A stretch of DNA of 64,000 nucleotides from Samsonia erythrinae (GTDB lineage: Bacteria; Pseudomonadota; Gammaproteobacteria; Enterobacterales; Enterobacteriaceae): contig NZ_SMBY01000015.1 of assembly GCF_004342665.1 (NCBI RefSeq), forward strand, positions 1-64,000. Direction: 5' to 3'. Made by a program: the position numbers and the translations under genes. The notes under the pieces are model-generated. The model saw nothing but the letters and a program-made list of their open reading frames with translations. It made no database searches and was not told the origin of the DNA. Shown one piece after another: positions 1 to 7,327 of this stretch (positions within the stretch are counted from its first letter, which is position 1; each line of letters starts with the position of its first letter).

Positions 1-24
1 GGCTTTGAGTTTCTTCTCGTCCAT
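1..24 (-). CDS. IS256-family transposase, first 8 codons only
   Basis: Partial gene leaving the window on the left. Only MDEKKLKA is visible, so the assignment rests on recall of the family N-terminus and not on catalytic residues. A transposase of this family would be a DDE enzyme of about 400 residues. Confidence 0.5.
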
Positions 25-95
25 ATTCTGCCTGTCTCCGCTATTGGCGTGAACATATCAAAAACAGGCAATTACACAATTTAAATTACAGTCTC
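1..95 (-). mobile_element. End of an IS256-family insertion sequence, cut by the window edge
   Basis: On the minus strand an ATG at 24 opens MDEKKLKA, which is how I remember a large group of enterobacterial IS256-family transposases beginning. The stretch upstream of it, up to the gagac at about 91-95, looks like the untranslated end of such an element, including a short match to its terminal sequence as recalled (GAGACTGTAATTTAAATTG). The exact boundary is inferred. The element would sit just downstream of the mob genes. Confidence 0.55.
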
Positions 96-129
96 GATTT
101 TAATTACCTACCATTGTTTATATTTCAGA

Positions 130-159
130 TTAAGTGGCTGCCGGGTATAGGCCACTTAA
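130..159 (-). terminator. Inverted repeat downstream of mobA
   Basis: A perfect 9-bp inverted repeat (TTAAGTGGC / GCCACTTAA) with a 12-nt loop lies about 50 bp past the relaxase stop. There is no long T-run, so termination is likely but not certain. Confidence 0.45.
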
Positions 160-207
160 CATGTATTTACATACTCTGATACTCATAATAATCTAATGAC
201 GTCTCTT

Positions 208-1674
208 TTATCTTGGTTTGAAAACTTGGCGTTCAATAATCTGTTCACCTTCTTGTTGTGATGATTCTAATCTTTCAATTTTCATCCTTTCTTTCAAATT
301 CGATTTAAATCTACTTTCATTTCCAGCCAAATTAGCTGGTTTTTTCTTTATATCATCATGAATGATTTTCTCTTTATTTTTAGGGGCTGTAATGGGTTTG
401 CTTATTCCTAATCGTTTCCTCATTTCTTCGATCTTAGTTGCTCTACTATTGATGTTGCCACGCTTTTTGAGTCTAAATTTATCTGTGGCTGTGGTAGCTG
501 TTTCTGCATGATCAAGTATCCTACTGATAGAACTGCTATCAGATTTACTATGCCAACGATTGAAGCGACCTTGATTATTAATTTTGTTTGGTTGTTGATT
601 GTATTGTTTTTTAAGTCTGTTGAGAGTTTGTGTATTTTTCTGTTTTGTATTTCTAAGTCGTCGATTTGCTTGTCTATTGTGTTTCTCGATAAATTTAGTA
701 TTGATGATGTTGCTGAGGCTGTTTTCTCTGTCCTCTCTAATACTTGCTGCGTCTGATTTAATGCTGTACTGACTGATTCTGATAATATCATCATCGATTC
801 TGTCAGAGGCTCTATCACTGTTGAAATCTGGTTCAACAAGTGATCGTCCAAAACTATTTTCGCCATCTGTTTTTCTTGTTGCGAATCTTCTAACGATTTT
901 ATCATCTCTATCTTTGTCATATTTAACCTTACCTTTAATAGTGTTCCAACTAAATTTTTTACCTAATGAAGATCCCTTAAATGCTATGTCATTTACACTG
1001 AATGAAACCCCCGCCACGTTGCCAGTGCTGGCAACATTGAACCTTGGTTCAATGCCTACGGCCTGCAGACGTTCTACGAACGTCCCTAAGTCTGGTTTTC
1101 CTGTCATAGCCGCCTGTAATGCGTTCTGTAGCACGATACGGGCTGGTTTCTCACCTGTGCGAAGAGCTTGCTCGATTTCGTTCTTGGTTGGTGCTGATAC
1201 CTCTGATTTTTGACCTTTAAGCCCTTGTGTAATGGTTAAGCCGTGCTTTATCTCAAGACGTTCACAAGCTGCTATTGTGTTAAATGCTGAGTGCTGACCA
1301 TGCCACACGGAACCATCCAGCCCAACACGGTTAGCTACAATATGGATGTGTTCTTTATCTGTATCTTTATGGCGCACACAAATATATTGATGTTTTTCTA
1401 TATCAATATTCATTTCTTTCAAATAGTCTTTTGCTATCTCTTGCCATTGTTCATCTGTTAAATGATCACCTTTTGGAAGAGATAAAAACGCATGAAAAAC
1501 AGGTTTTTTTATATCCTGTCTAAAGCTGCTTACAGTTTTAAACTCATCAGTTAAATCACTAACATTATTGTAATCACTTGCCATATTGCTACAAATAAAG
1601 GTGTGATCATCTTTTAATATATACTCAACTCTATTTTTAAATGATCTCCCTGTTTTAGCTACATTCCCTTTCAT
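208..1674 (-). CDS. mobA: Relaxase / mobilization nuclease MobA (MOBP type)
   Basis: A 488-residue relaxase that would nick oriT and stay covalently attached to the transferred strand. The N-terminal third carries the relaxase fold: a Tyr near residue 18 (VEYILKDD) as candidate nucleophile, VFHAFLSLPKGD, and the metal-binding histidine motif EHIHIVANRV at about 109-118. The C-terminal half is Lys/Arg/Asn-rich and low in complexity, typical of mobilization relaxases. Its ATG overlaps the mobC stop (ATGA), so the two are translationally coupled. A second gene is nested inside it in another frame (420-920). No type IV secretion genes are visible, so transfer would depend on a helper. Which Tyr is catalytic is not established from sequence alone. 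Confidence 0.85.
   Translation of the reverse strand: MKGNVAKTGRSFKNRVEYILKDDHTFICSNMASDYNNVSDLTDEFKTVSSFRQDIKKPVFHAFLSLPKGDHLTDEQWQEIAKDYLKEMNIDIEKHQYICVRHKDTDKEHIHIVANRVGLDGSVWHGQHSAFNTIAACERLEIKHGLTITQGLKGQKSEVSAPTKNEIEQALRTGEKPARIVLQNALQAAMTGKPDLGTFVERLQAVGIEPRFNVASTGNVAGVSFSVNDIAFKGSSLGKKFSWNTIKGKVKYDKDRDDKIVRRFATRKTDGENSFGRSLVEPDFNSDRASDRIDDDIIRISQYSIKSDAASIREDRENSLSNIINTKFIEKHNRQANRRLRNTKQKNTQTLNRLKKQYNQQPNKINNQGRFNRWHSKSDSSSISRILDHAETATTATDKFRLKKRGNINSRATKIEEMRKRLGISKPITAPKNKEKIIHDDIKKKPANLAGNESRFKSNLKERMKIERLESSQQEGEQIIERQVFKPR
420..920 (-). CDS. mobB: MobB/MbeB-like mobilization protein nested in mobA
   Basis: 166 residues read in a different frame but on the same strand as mobA. 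The start has a good ribosome site (AAGGTTAAAT then ATG). The N-terminus MTKIEMIKSLEDSQQEKQ resembles the conserved N-terminal block of ColE1 MbeB proteins; the middle is a predicted coiled coil rich in Leu, Thr, Asn and Lys; one membrane segment (about 117-139, VASIVGIVNLIAVLSVGYLI) follows. ColE1 and RSF1010 plasmids carry mobB genes overprinted on the relaxase gene in the same way, and there the protein helps bring the relaxosome to the membrane. No nested mbeD-like gene was found in the remaining 200 bp. Confidence 0.78.
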   Translation of the reverse strand: MTKIEMIKSLEDSQQEKQMAKIVLDDHLLNQISTVIEPLTESMMILSESVSTALNQTQQVLERTEKTASATSSILNLSRNTIDKQIDDLEIQNRKIHKLSTDLKNNTINNQTKLIIKVASIVGIVNLIAVLSVGYLIMQKQLPQPQINLDSKSVATSIVEQLRSKK

Positions 1675-2042
1675 ACAGTATAAACCTCACAAGCCTTTAA
1701 TATTCTTTTCATAAGTTGCTTTATAGCAAAGTTAGCTTCTGCAGCTACTGATTGTTTAAAGTCTTCATTGGTATTTAGTTTTTTAGCAATCTGATTTATA
1801 TTATTACCTTGATGCTGTATTTCTCTATACAATGATTGCTCAAACTCAGGCATTTTTCTTTTAACAATAGGTTCAGAGTTTAAAATTTCTTTTCTAATGT
1901 AATGACCTCTTTCAAGCCCTGATGCTTCCACAAGTTCTTTTAAATACTCAAACTCTGCTTTGTTTACTCTGAACTGTATAGATATATCTCTACGTACTTC
2001 GTGATTTAATCCTATACGCCCTCTTTTTCTGTCTGTATCCAT
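1671..2042 (-). CDS. mobC: Relaxosome accessory protein MobC
   Basis: 123 residues, with a basic N-terminus (MDTDRKRGRIGLNHEVRR) followed by ISIQFRVNKAEFEYLKELVEASGL, the pattern of a ribbon-helix-helix DNA-binding protein of the MobC/MbeC kind. The family binds oriT and helps the relaxase open the duplex. It sits directly upstream of mobA with a 4-nt ATGA overlap, and downstream of three small genes on the same strand, so all of them may form one transcript starting near the candidate oriT. ATG 2042 is chosen for its spacing from GGGGTAATAAAT. Confidence 0.8.
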   Translation of the reverse strand: MDTDRKRGRIGLNHEVRRDISIQFRVNKAEFEYLKELVEASGLERGHYIRKEILNSEPIVKRKMPEFEQSLYREIQHQGNNINQIAKKLNTNEDFKQSVAAEANFAIKQLMKRILKACEVYTV

Positions 2043-2047
2043 ATTTA

Positions 2048-2308
2048 TTACCCCTCTGTAGTAAACATATAATCTCTTATAGCTTTTATATAGTCTTCAT
2101 CATTTTCATCAATCAAAGACTTTAGAAGATCATCAGCTTTATTTTCTTGTATATATCTATGAGATACGAAATAACACAGCCTTTTTTCATCACTATTTAT
2201 TTCACAAAAAGGTATATCTTTATCTTGTTCTATGTAATAAAAAAATCTTGCTAATAACTCAAACTTCATTTTTAAACTCATTTGTTTTTCTATGTCATCA
2301 TCAATCAT
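2048..2308 (-). CDS. Small acidic protein of unknown function
   Basis: 86 residues, rich in Asp, Glu and Lys (for example LKSLIDENDEDYIKAIRDYM), with no recognised domain. A convincing ribosome site (AAGGAATAATAGAAT before ATG) and a 4-nt overlap with the preceding gene indicate that it is translated. It lies 5 bp before mobC in what looks like a mob operon. Function unknown; a soluble relaxosome or anti-restriction role is possible but there is nothing in the sequence to choose between them. Confidence 0.6.
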   Translation of the reverse strand: MIDDDIEKQMSLKMKFELLARFFYYIEQDKDIPFCEINSDEKRLCYFVSHRYIQENKADDLLKSLIDENDEDYIKAIRDYMFTTEG

Positions 2309-2478
2309 ATTCTATTATTCCTTTTGTATTTAATCAGTGCTTTTTTATCGATTATTTTTCTAACATCTGATATTGCTTGTTTTGCTTCACTTGAAGAGTT
2401 TGTTTTTCCTGTGCAGCTACGGATCATAAAACATCCCAACATAATACAAAGAAGCATCATTCCTATTGCTATAATCAT
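2305..2478 (-). CDS. Small single-pass membrane protein
   Basis: 57 residues. The ATG at 2478 is chosen over an upstream one because it follows AAGGAGACATAT at ideal spacing. Residues 2-20 (IIAIGMMLLCIMLGCFMI) form one hydrophobic helix, followed by a polar, basic tail. The Cys-containing end of the helix (MLGCF) is not a good lipobox. Unknown family; the position between two other small mob-operon genes suggests an accessory role in mobilization or stability. Confidence 0.55.
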   Translation of the reverse strand: MIIAIGMMLLCIMLGCFMIRSCTGKTNSSSEAKQAISDVRKIIDKKALIKYKRNNRI

Positions 2479-2488
2479 ATATGTCTCC

Positions 2489-2746
2489 TTATTTCTTATT
2501 TGAATAATAAAGTAAGTTTTCGATAACTTCGCTGTAGATGTCTTCATCAATAGCAAGCATTACGTCATTATCTACAATCTTATCAAAGATAATTTTGTAG
2601 CTTTCTTTGTCGTGTCTATTCATCTCAAATGACTCTTTTTTGCTAATATCCTTATAATCTAAATGAACAAAAAAACGATCACACGGAAGTAAGCGATCTA
2701 AATCGTTTATGTATAAACATTTTGATACTGATAAAACTATTTTCAT
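2489..2746 (-). CDS. Small hypothetical protein
   Basis: 85 residues starting MKIVLSVSKCLYIND, acidic in its second half, with no recognised motif. AAAGGAATAAAT precedes the ATG, and the next gene follows after only 10 bp, so this is probably the first gene of the mob operon. It directly abuts the structured zone at 2760-2960 that I propose as oriT. Unknown function. Confidence 0.55.
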   Translation of the reverse strand: MKIVLSVSKCLYINDLDRLLPCDRFFVHLDYKDISKKESFEMNRHDKESYKIIFDKIVDNDVMLAIDEDIYSEVIENLLYYSNKK

Positions 2747-2779
2747 ATTTATTCCTTTTGTTTTGAAGTGAACTGTAAA

Positions 2780-2890
2780 ACTATTTACCGCTTCCCCTTG
2801 ATAGGGGAAATCAGCGGAAGGGTAGAGCTTTTAACAACCCTCCGAACGAAGTGAGAGGGGGCAACCTGAAAGGTTGGGTATAATACCGGC
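2780..2890. other. Candidate oriT / structured control zone
   Basis: Three short inverted repeats lie close together: TTCCCC-TTGATA-GGGGAA (2792-2809), CCCTC-N10-GAGAGGG around 2838-2860, and CAACCT-GA-AAGGTTG near 2863-2877. They lie immediately upstream of the mob operon, where oriT sits in ColE1-type elements. No known nick consensus was recognised, so the assignment rests on position and structure only. Confidence 0.4.
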
Positions 2891-2907
2891 TACGGGATTA
2901 CACCTTG

Positions 2908-2953
2908 CCTCAGTTTCCGAAAAACAAAAACCTCAGTTTCCGAAAAACAAAAA
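2908..2953. repeat. Perfect 23-bp tandem duplication
   Basis: Two abutting copies of CCTCAGTTTCCGAAAAACAA plus three A. The unit looks like an iteron-type protein-binding site and lies in the non-coding zone upstream of the mob operon. It could be a relaxosome, replication or partition site; two copies are too few for a CRISPR array. Confidence 0.6.
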
Positions 2954-3126
2954 ATCAAAGCTGAACTACACTTATATTTAAATAGATAACCGATCTAAAA
3001 TACTTGTCAATAGCGGCTACATAAATAAATACACTGCACATCGAATAAAATGCAAATAAAAGATAGGATGAATAATATATTGCCTTTCTGGTAGCTTTGC
3101 GTAAATTTGCAACAGGGGTCAAATCG

Positions 3127-3192
3127 TCAAGTAATAGATCGCGGGGTCCCGCTGACAGCTTTTATGTCAGTGGGTTCCGATTTATTACTTGA
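3127..3192 (+). other. Long near-perfect hairpin
   Basis: The arms TCAAGTAATAGATCG and CGATTTATTACTTGA form the base; an inner stem of CCGCTGACA with TGTCAGTGG closes a short loop. About 27 base pairs are possible over 66 nt. It ends 7 nt before the start codon of a 28-codon reading frame at 3200, so it could be an RNA leader, a transcription terminator or a single-stranded DNA fold. Nothing known matches it in my memory. Confidence 0.6.
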
Positions 3193-3199
3193 GGACGCA

Positions 3200-3286
3200 A
3201 TGAAGAAAATAAACTTTAGATATGTGATGGTTCGCACTGCGAGCCATCACCTTGAAAGACAGGGCAGTTTTACATTCTTCGTCTAA
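3200..3286 (+). CDS. Possible 28-residue peptide after a hairpin leader
   Basis: ATG 3200 is preceded by GAGGACGCA, a usable ribosome site. It encodes MKKINFRYVMVRTASHHLER followed by QGSFTFFV. The DNA inside it contains another inverted repeat (GTGATGGTTCGCA / TGCGAGCCATCAC, 3225-3250). The 3' end overlaps the end of the gene on the opposite strand. It may be a leader peptide or chance; I recall similar short peptides near phage-like regulators but cannot name a family. Confidence 0.35.
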   Translation: MKKINFRYVMVRTASHHLERQGSFTFFV

Positions 3287-3545
3287 AAGAAATCCGTTCA
3301 GAGAAAGCCAACTTGCTAATAATAAATCCAAAAATCCCAATGACAAACAAACTTATATTAAATGCAACTATACCTGCATTCAACCCGATCAAAATCGACA
3401 ATGTTAAAGTCCCTAATATAACTAAAAATACGCACCAACCCGGAGGAGCACCGTATAATATAGTTGCTTGACATCCCGTGCATACGCGAACCCCTTTCTG
3501 ACTTTCTTTTAGACAGTAGGGGCATTGAATGGTATTGTTTTCCAT
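3270..3545 (-). CDS. Zinc-ribbon membrane protein
   Basis: 91 residues: an N-terminal zinc ribbon with two CxxC pairs (CPYC at about 8-11 and CTGC at about 22-25), then two hydrophobic helices (about 36-55 and 60-78) and a basic tail (SERISFRRRM). Such short zinc-ribbon/TM proteins are common in mobile elements and their function is unknown. It is followed upstream on the same strand by a lipoprotein gene only 11 bp away, so the two are probably co-transcribed and both act at the inner membrane or envelope. Confidence 0.65.
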   Translation of the reverse strand: MENNTIQCPYCLKESQKGVRVCTGCQATILYGAPPGWCVFLVILGTLTLSILIGLNAGIVAFNISLFVIGIFGFIISKLAFSERISFRRRM

Positions 3546-3556
3546 TTCCTAATCCT

Positions 3557-3844
3557 CTAATCTTTCTTAAAAACCGCACCTTGGTAAACTACACCGCCTT
3601 TGACTTTTTCTATTTTAAAAGTCCATGAACCTAGATCTTTGTTTTGAGTTCTAGCGATATAAATAGGTTTTTGGCTTTCATCCCAGTTTTTAACAGTAAA
3701 AACGCCATTCCTGAACTTGATGACGTCTTTCTGAATATCAAGCCTGACGCCATACTGTTGATTGGTGTAGTTGCCATAGATGCCATCATCACCGCACCCT
3801 GCCAGCAGGACGACAAGACCTGCCACTAACATAAATTTACGCAT
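3557..3844 (-). CDS. Small lipoprotein
   Basis: 95 residues with a clear lipoprotein signal: MRKFMLVAGLVVLLAGC, where LAGC is a lipobox and Cys17 would be lipidated. Asp at +2 after the Cys suggests retention in the inner membrane by the Lol rule. The mature part has alternating hydrophobic and polar residues consistent with a beta-rich domain (WTFKIEKVKGGVVYQGAVF). No family recognised. First gene of a two-gene unit with the zinc-ribbon membrane protein. Confidence 0.7.
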   Translation of the reverse strand: MRKFMLVAGLVVLLAGCGDDGIYGNYTNQQYGVRLDIQKDVIKFRNGVFTVKNWDESQKPIYIARTQNKDLGSWTFKIEKVKGGVVYQGAVFKKD

Positions 3845-3981
3845 ACCTTTTCCTTCACCAATAGCACAGACCTACGATTGATCTGTAAACGCCTTAGAAT
3901 TCAATTATTTTTATGTCTAGTCATATCGTTTGTACCGATCGAAAAAATGGACGTTGATAGCTATAGGCTATCATATGATAA

Positions 3982-4080
3982 ATATCGATCGTTAAAAACA
4001 ATTAATAACGATCGATTAAGCACCTTTTGATTGATAAAACCTATCGATATATACATATCGATCTTTTATAACGATCGATT
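3982..4080. repeat. Cluster of ATCGATCGTTA / TAACGATCGAT repeats
   Basis: Copies: ATATCGATCGTTA at about 3982, TAATAACGATCGATTA at about 4004, TATCGATATATACATATCGAT at about 4042, and TATAACGATCGATT at about 4067. Direct and inverted orientation are mixed, in very AT-rich DNA, as in replication or partition regions. No replication gene is adjacent in the window. Confidence 0.45.
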
Positions 4081-4878
4081 TCTGTTTAGGATTTGGATCT
4101 TGAAGGGATAACAACGGGAAAAGTTCTATGGTGGGATATCTGGCGCGAGACTGTTTTTTTTTATTTTTTTAGATATGGTTTTCTTTTTACTTTATTAGGC
4201 TTCGCCCTATATATTTTTTAGATCTAGTTCTACTTTATATTTTATTGGTGCCATAAAACAAGGCACCTTTGCTATAAACATAAACAACCTTACTGAGAGT
4301 TATATACTGCCTTGTGTTCGCCCCCGAAAAGGGGACTTCATCCAAGGCTTCGCCTCCTGAAATTTTCAACTTATTTTGTTGAAAATGTATCAAGATTGGC
4401 GAAAACCAAGATGAAAAATATGACTTCACCCAAGTTGATCTGGCTTAAAGCTCTACATCGTTTCCAATGTAGGACACCCTACGACACCCCCAGATTCGTT
4501 CATGCAGATTAATGTATTGTTATCCCCTATTTATGCTGTCAACAAAGGTAGGGCTTTCTCATAGCTATTCCATATACAACTTCACTTATCTGTTTAGAAC
4601 TTCGCTTCGGGTTGGTATTACGTCGCTTCCCCTTCTATACCTACAACCAACAAAACATACGGACATCTCTTATTAGCGACTCGCGCTCAATTGCTCCACA
4701 TATGCAGACCTGATACAAAGGTTTATAATTTGATTGCTTTCGAGGACATTAAAGATTCTGGTAGTGGTATTTAAAAGACTTGTAAAAAGCTCAGATTTAG
4801 ATTTGACAAATATGAAAAGATTATTTAATACTTTATTATATTTGTAATCGCGTTATTCCTCTAACTGATTACAAGACT

Positions 4879-4940
4879 TAAAAAAGTCAGCGAAAACTTT
4901 TTTAGTCCTTAAAAAGTCAGATTTATCATCTGGCTTTTTT
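4879..4940. terminator. Two adjacent terminator-like hairpins
   Basis: TAAAAAAGT / ACTTTTTTA (4879-4904) and AAAAAGTCAGAT / ATCTGGCTTTTT (4911-4939). The second has T-runs on both strands, so it could work in both directions. Neither has an identified gene directly upstream on the plus strand. Confidence 0.5.
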
Positions 4941-5038
4941 TGTATCTTTACTTTTTATAAAACTTATATTTTAATAGTCAATAGAAATAAAGAAAATATA
5001 TGACAAGATCATTATTGATTAATGATAGCAAACCTAAT

Positions 5039-5064
5039 AAAGGTCAGATATATCTCTGACCTTT
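5039..5064. terminator. Bidirectional terminator
   Basis: AAAGGTCAGA-N6-TCTGACCTTTT hairpin, about 70 bp past the stop of the gene ending at 5136, flanked by A- and T-rich ends. It probably ends that minus-strand transcript. Confidence 0.6.
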
Positions 5065-5135
5065 TGCTTATGATATCTATATTACTCATATAAAATCTCT
5101 AAACGCTAAACAATCCATTTTGAGCTATTTTATTT

Positions 5136-5411
5136 TCACATATAACAAATCATAATGGCTTCTGTATGCATGCACATTATATTTATTCTAACCTCTTCAA
5201 AATCTATGAATCTATGCTGACTTTGATCAATACTTTTCTTCGTTTTATCAATAATATCATCGTAAACAGTTTCCATATAATACTTGTCAGTAAATAGATC
5301 GAATACTTCATTAGCAGGCTTCGCAAGCACTTTCTTGGTAAAGCGAGAGTATTCTAACAATGCTGTAAGTTCTGCTGAGTTCTGACTATTACATTTATTT
5401 TCTTTTTTCAT
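5136..5411 (-). CDS. Hypothetical protein of the mobile element
   Basis: 91 residues, mostly polar and helical (for example TALLEYSRFTKKVLAKPANE), no membrane segment, no motif I recognise. The start codon follows AAGGAACCAAAA, a good ribosome site, and a terminator hairpin follows the stop, so it is likely a real gene. It is transcribed in the same direction as the AlpA-like gene 120 bp upstream and may share its regulation. Function unknown. Confidence 0.55.
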   Translation of the reverse strand: MKKENKCNSQNSAELTALLEYSRFTKKVLAKPANEVFDLFTDKYYMETVYDDIIDKTKKSIDQSQHRFIDFEEVRINIMCMHTEAIMICYM

Positions 5412-5533
5412 TTTTGGTTCCTTATTTAATCGTTAAGTAAATATCCCCCTACACTTTCATGTATTATTTAATAGGGATTGTTATATTTTATAAATATATG
5501 TTTATATTGCTTTTACATACTACCCATATATTA

Positions 5534-5734
5534 TTAAGCTGCCGCATTGCGTGATGAAAAGATCATTTTTTCAATCCATTCATCGATCTCACTTTCTACA
5601 AAAGCGCTAGCTCTTATTCCAACCTTAATCGGCTTAGGAAAATCACCTTTACTAATAAGTTTATAGATCCATGCTTTACTAAATCCTGTTTTATCCATCA
5701 CTTCCGGTAGGCGAATAAATCTTCTTGTTGTCAT
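5534..5734 (-). CDS. AlpA-family DNA-binding regulator
   Basis: 66 residues from the ATG at 5734, chosen because GGAGAAATAT precedes it; a longer reading from 5836 adds an unlikely N-terminal extension. The protein is a single winged helix-turn-helix of the MerR/AlpA type: RLPEVMDKTGFSKAWIYKLI, then FPKPIKVGIRASAFVESEID and a Trp (DEWI). AlpA proteins in P4-like elements activate or direct integrase-mediated excision. The integrase gene lies 330 bp upstream on the same strand, which fits a role as excision factor or integrase regulator. Confidence 0.85.
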   Translation of the reverse strand: MTTRRFIRLPEVMDKTGFSKAWIYKLISKGDFPKPIKVGIRASAFVESEIDEWIEKMIFSSRNAAA

Positions 5735-6010
5735 ATATTTCTCCGTTGTTGTTTTGATGAATGTAGTATCTGCAGATCGCTTATGATGTTCAACCCTCGG
5801 AAAATCAGAATTGAACTCGGATTGAGTGTTTTTCATACAAAAACAGATGAAATGACGGGAGAGCTGTCACTGGGCGGGGTGTAGAGCGATTTAGCAATAA
5901 GTGCTATTTATTTTCCTGTTTTAAGGTATTTTATAATTTTTATATTAATCAATTAGTTAACAAACATCAGTTTAAATTCTGACTTAATTCTTATCTGCAT
6001 TAGCCAAGAA

Positions 6011-6041
6011 AAAGGGCTATGCCCGTTAAGACATAACCCTT
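6011..6041 (-). terminator. Integrase terminator
   Basis: AAGGGCTATG / CATAACCCTT hairpin 20 bp past the integrase stop. On the minus strand it is followed by TTTTTC, the expected T-run. Confidence 0.7.
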
Positions 6042-6060
6042 CTTTCATCAGCAGTTATCC

Positions 6061-7275
6061 TTACCCACGCCGATCAAACGCTCCCTGCACCACATTGCTT
6101 CCGTTCTCAAGGCTTACCATGTAGTCGGCATACCATTGCAGCATCTCACGTCTACCATCGAGGTATTGCGCATGGTTGTAGGTGCCACGGATAGCATTCT
6201 TATCAACATGCGCCAGTTGGGTTTCAATCCATGCGGTGTTATAGCCCTGTTCATGAAGAACGGTGCTCATGGTATGACGGAAGCCGTGACCCGTAACCCG
6301 GCCTGTATAGCCAATTCGCTTAAATACCTGATTGATACTGGCTTCGCTCATGGTCTTACTTGGGTCATTGCGGCCCGGAAACAGTAAAGGAAATTGCCCC
6401 GTCATTGCTCTGATCTGTTCGATAATGTCTAACGCTTGGGTAGATAGCGGGATGATATGAGGACGGCGCATTTTCATGCGTTCAGCAGAAATTTCCCATA
6501 GCGCTTTCTCGGAATCGATTTCCGACCATAAGGCACCACGCAATTCACCCGTTCTTAGGCCAGTAAGGATCAACAATCTCGCTGCCAGCACCATCAATTC
6601 ACTACCAGAGGAGCCAGCAAGGGCTTTAAAGAAGGCGGGAAGCTCTTCGGTGGTCAGGAATGGGTAATGTGTAGATTCATGCCCCTGCATGGCACTGGTG
6701 AGGTCTGGCGCAGGATTATACTCGGCTCTGCCTGTCACGATGGTGTAGCGAAACACTTCGCCGCAGCGTTGACGTACTTTCTTGGCTTTCTCAGTCGCAC
6801 CTCGGTCTTCCATCTTTTTAAGCACGTTCAGCAATTCCAGCGGCTTAATGTCTGCGACAGGCCGTTGACCAATGAACGGGAAGACGTCTTTGTTGAACGC
6901 TTCAAGAATGTCAGAGGCATACCCCGCAGACCATTTCTTCACTTTCATGCTGTGCCATTCGAGCGCAATTTGCTGAAAGGTGTTTTTCACTTCTTCGATT
7001 TGGGCTTGTTTGCTTTCTTGCTTAAACGCACTCGGATCAACGCCGTTAACCAGCAGCTTTTTAGCATCATCTCTTTTGCTTCTGGCATCGGCTAAGGTAA
7101 TGGTCGGGTAGACGCCAAACACCACACGTTTTTCTTTACCAGCGATGCGGTATTTCATGCGCCAGCTTTTGGTGCCGTTCGGGAACACCTCCAGATACAT
7201 GCCCCCACCATCTGCTAACTTGTAGGGTTTATCTTTGGGCTTGGCAGTCTCTACCTGTCTGGCATTGAGCTTCAT
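6061..7275 (-). CDS. int: P4-type tyrosine integrase
   Basis: 404 residues. Layout is typical of island integrases: an N-terminal DUF4102-like arm-binding domain (KLNARQVETAKPKDKPYKLA), a central SAM-like core-binding domain (about 95-190), and a C-terminal catalytic domain. Catalytic pattern visible: Arg in LTGLRTGEL, HGFRH (His-x-x-Arg), a following His in LAHVDKN, and the Tyr nucleophile in GTYNHAQYLDGR. It would recombine the element's attachment site with the 3' end of tRNA-Thr, which starts 175 bp away, the usual place for such a gene. Transcribed away from the tRNA into the element. It appears intact, so excision is possible. Confidence 0.95.
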   Translation of the reverse strand: MKLNARQVETAKPKDKPYKLADGGGMYLEVFPNGTKSWRMKYRIAGKEKRVVFGVYPTITLADARSKRDDAKKLLVNGVDPSAFKQESKQAQIEEVKNTFQQIALEWHSMKVKKWSAGYASDILEAFNKDVFPFIGQRPVADIKPLELLNVLKKMEDRGATEKAKKVRQRCGEVFRYTIVTGRAEYNPAPDLTSAMQGHESTHYPFLTTEELPAFFKALAGSSGSELMVLAARLLILTGLRTGELRGALWSEIDSEKALWEISAERMKMRRPHIIPLSTQALDIIEQIRAMTGQFPLLFPGRNDPSKTMSEASINQVFKRIGYTGRVTGHGFRHTMSTVLHEQGYNTAWIETQLAHVDKNAIRGTYNHAQYLDGRREMLQWYADYMVSLENGSNVVQGAFDRRG

Positions 7276-7276
7276 T

Positions 7277-7327
7277 TGGGGGCATCTCCTCTAGACCGAA
7301 CACGATATGCCCCCACCGATGCCCCCA
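7277..7327. repeat. Three copies of ATGCCCCCA upstream of int
   Basis: TGGGGGCAT at 7277-7285 (inverted) and ATGCCCCCA at 7307-7315 and 7319-7327 (direct, 12 bp apart). They lie between the integrase start and the tRNA, where integrase arm sites or excision-factor sites occur. Confidence 0.45.

Larger units (their letters stand above)
3845..5135. other. Long AT-rich non-coding stretch of the element
   Basis: No convincing gene in about 1.3 kb: the few short open frames lack ribosome sites and protein-like composition. It contains a cluster of CGATCG-centred repeats (3982-4080), small inverted repeats such as GGTGCC-N9-GGCACC (4245-4266) and TTTTCAAC-N7-GTTGAAAA near 4363-4386, and three terminator-like hairpins near 4879-5064. 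It could hold an origin, a regulatory RNA or decayed genes. Confidence 0.5.

Noticed and set aside
821-1213. Open frame on the plus strand across mobA
   Set aside because: It is the antisense shadow of the relaxase gene; it lacks a ribosome site and protein-like features.
2908-2953. CRISPR array
   Set aside because: Only two units and no spacer between them; no cas genes.
4235-4512. Open frames on both strands in the gene-free stretch
   Set aside because: No ribosome site, low-complexity composition, and they cover inverted repeats; more likely non-coding.
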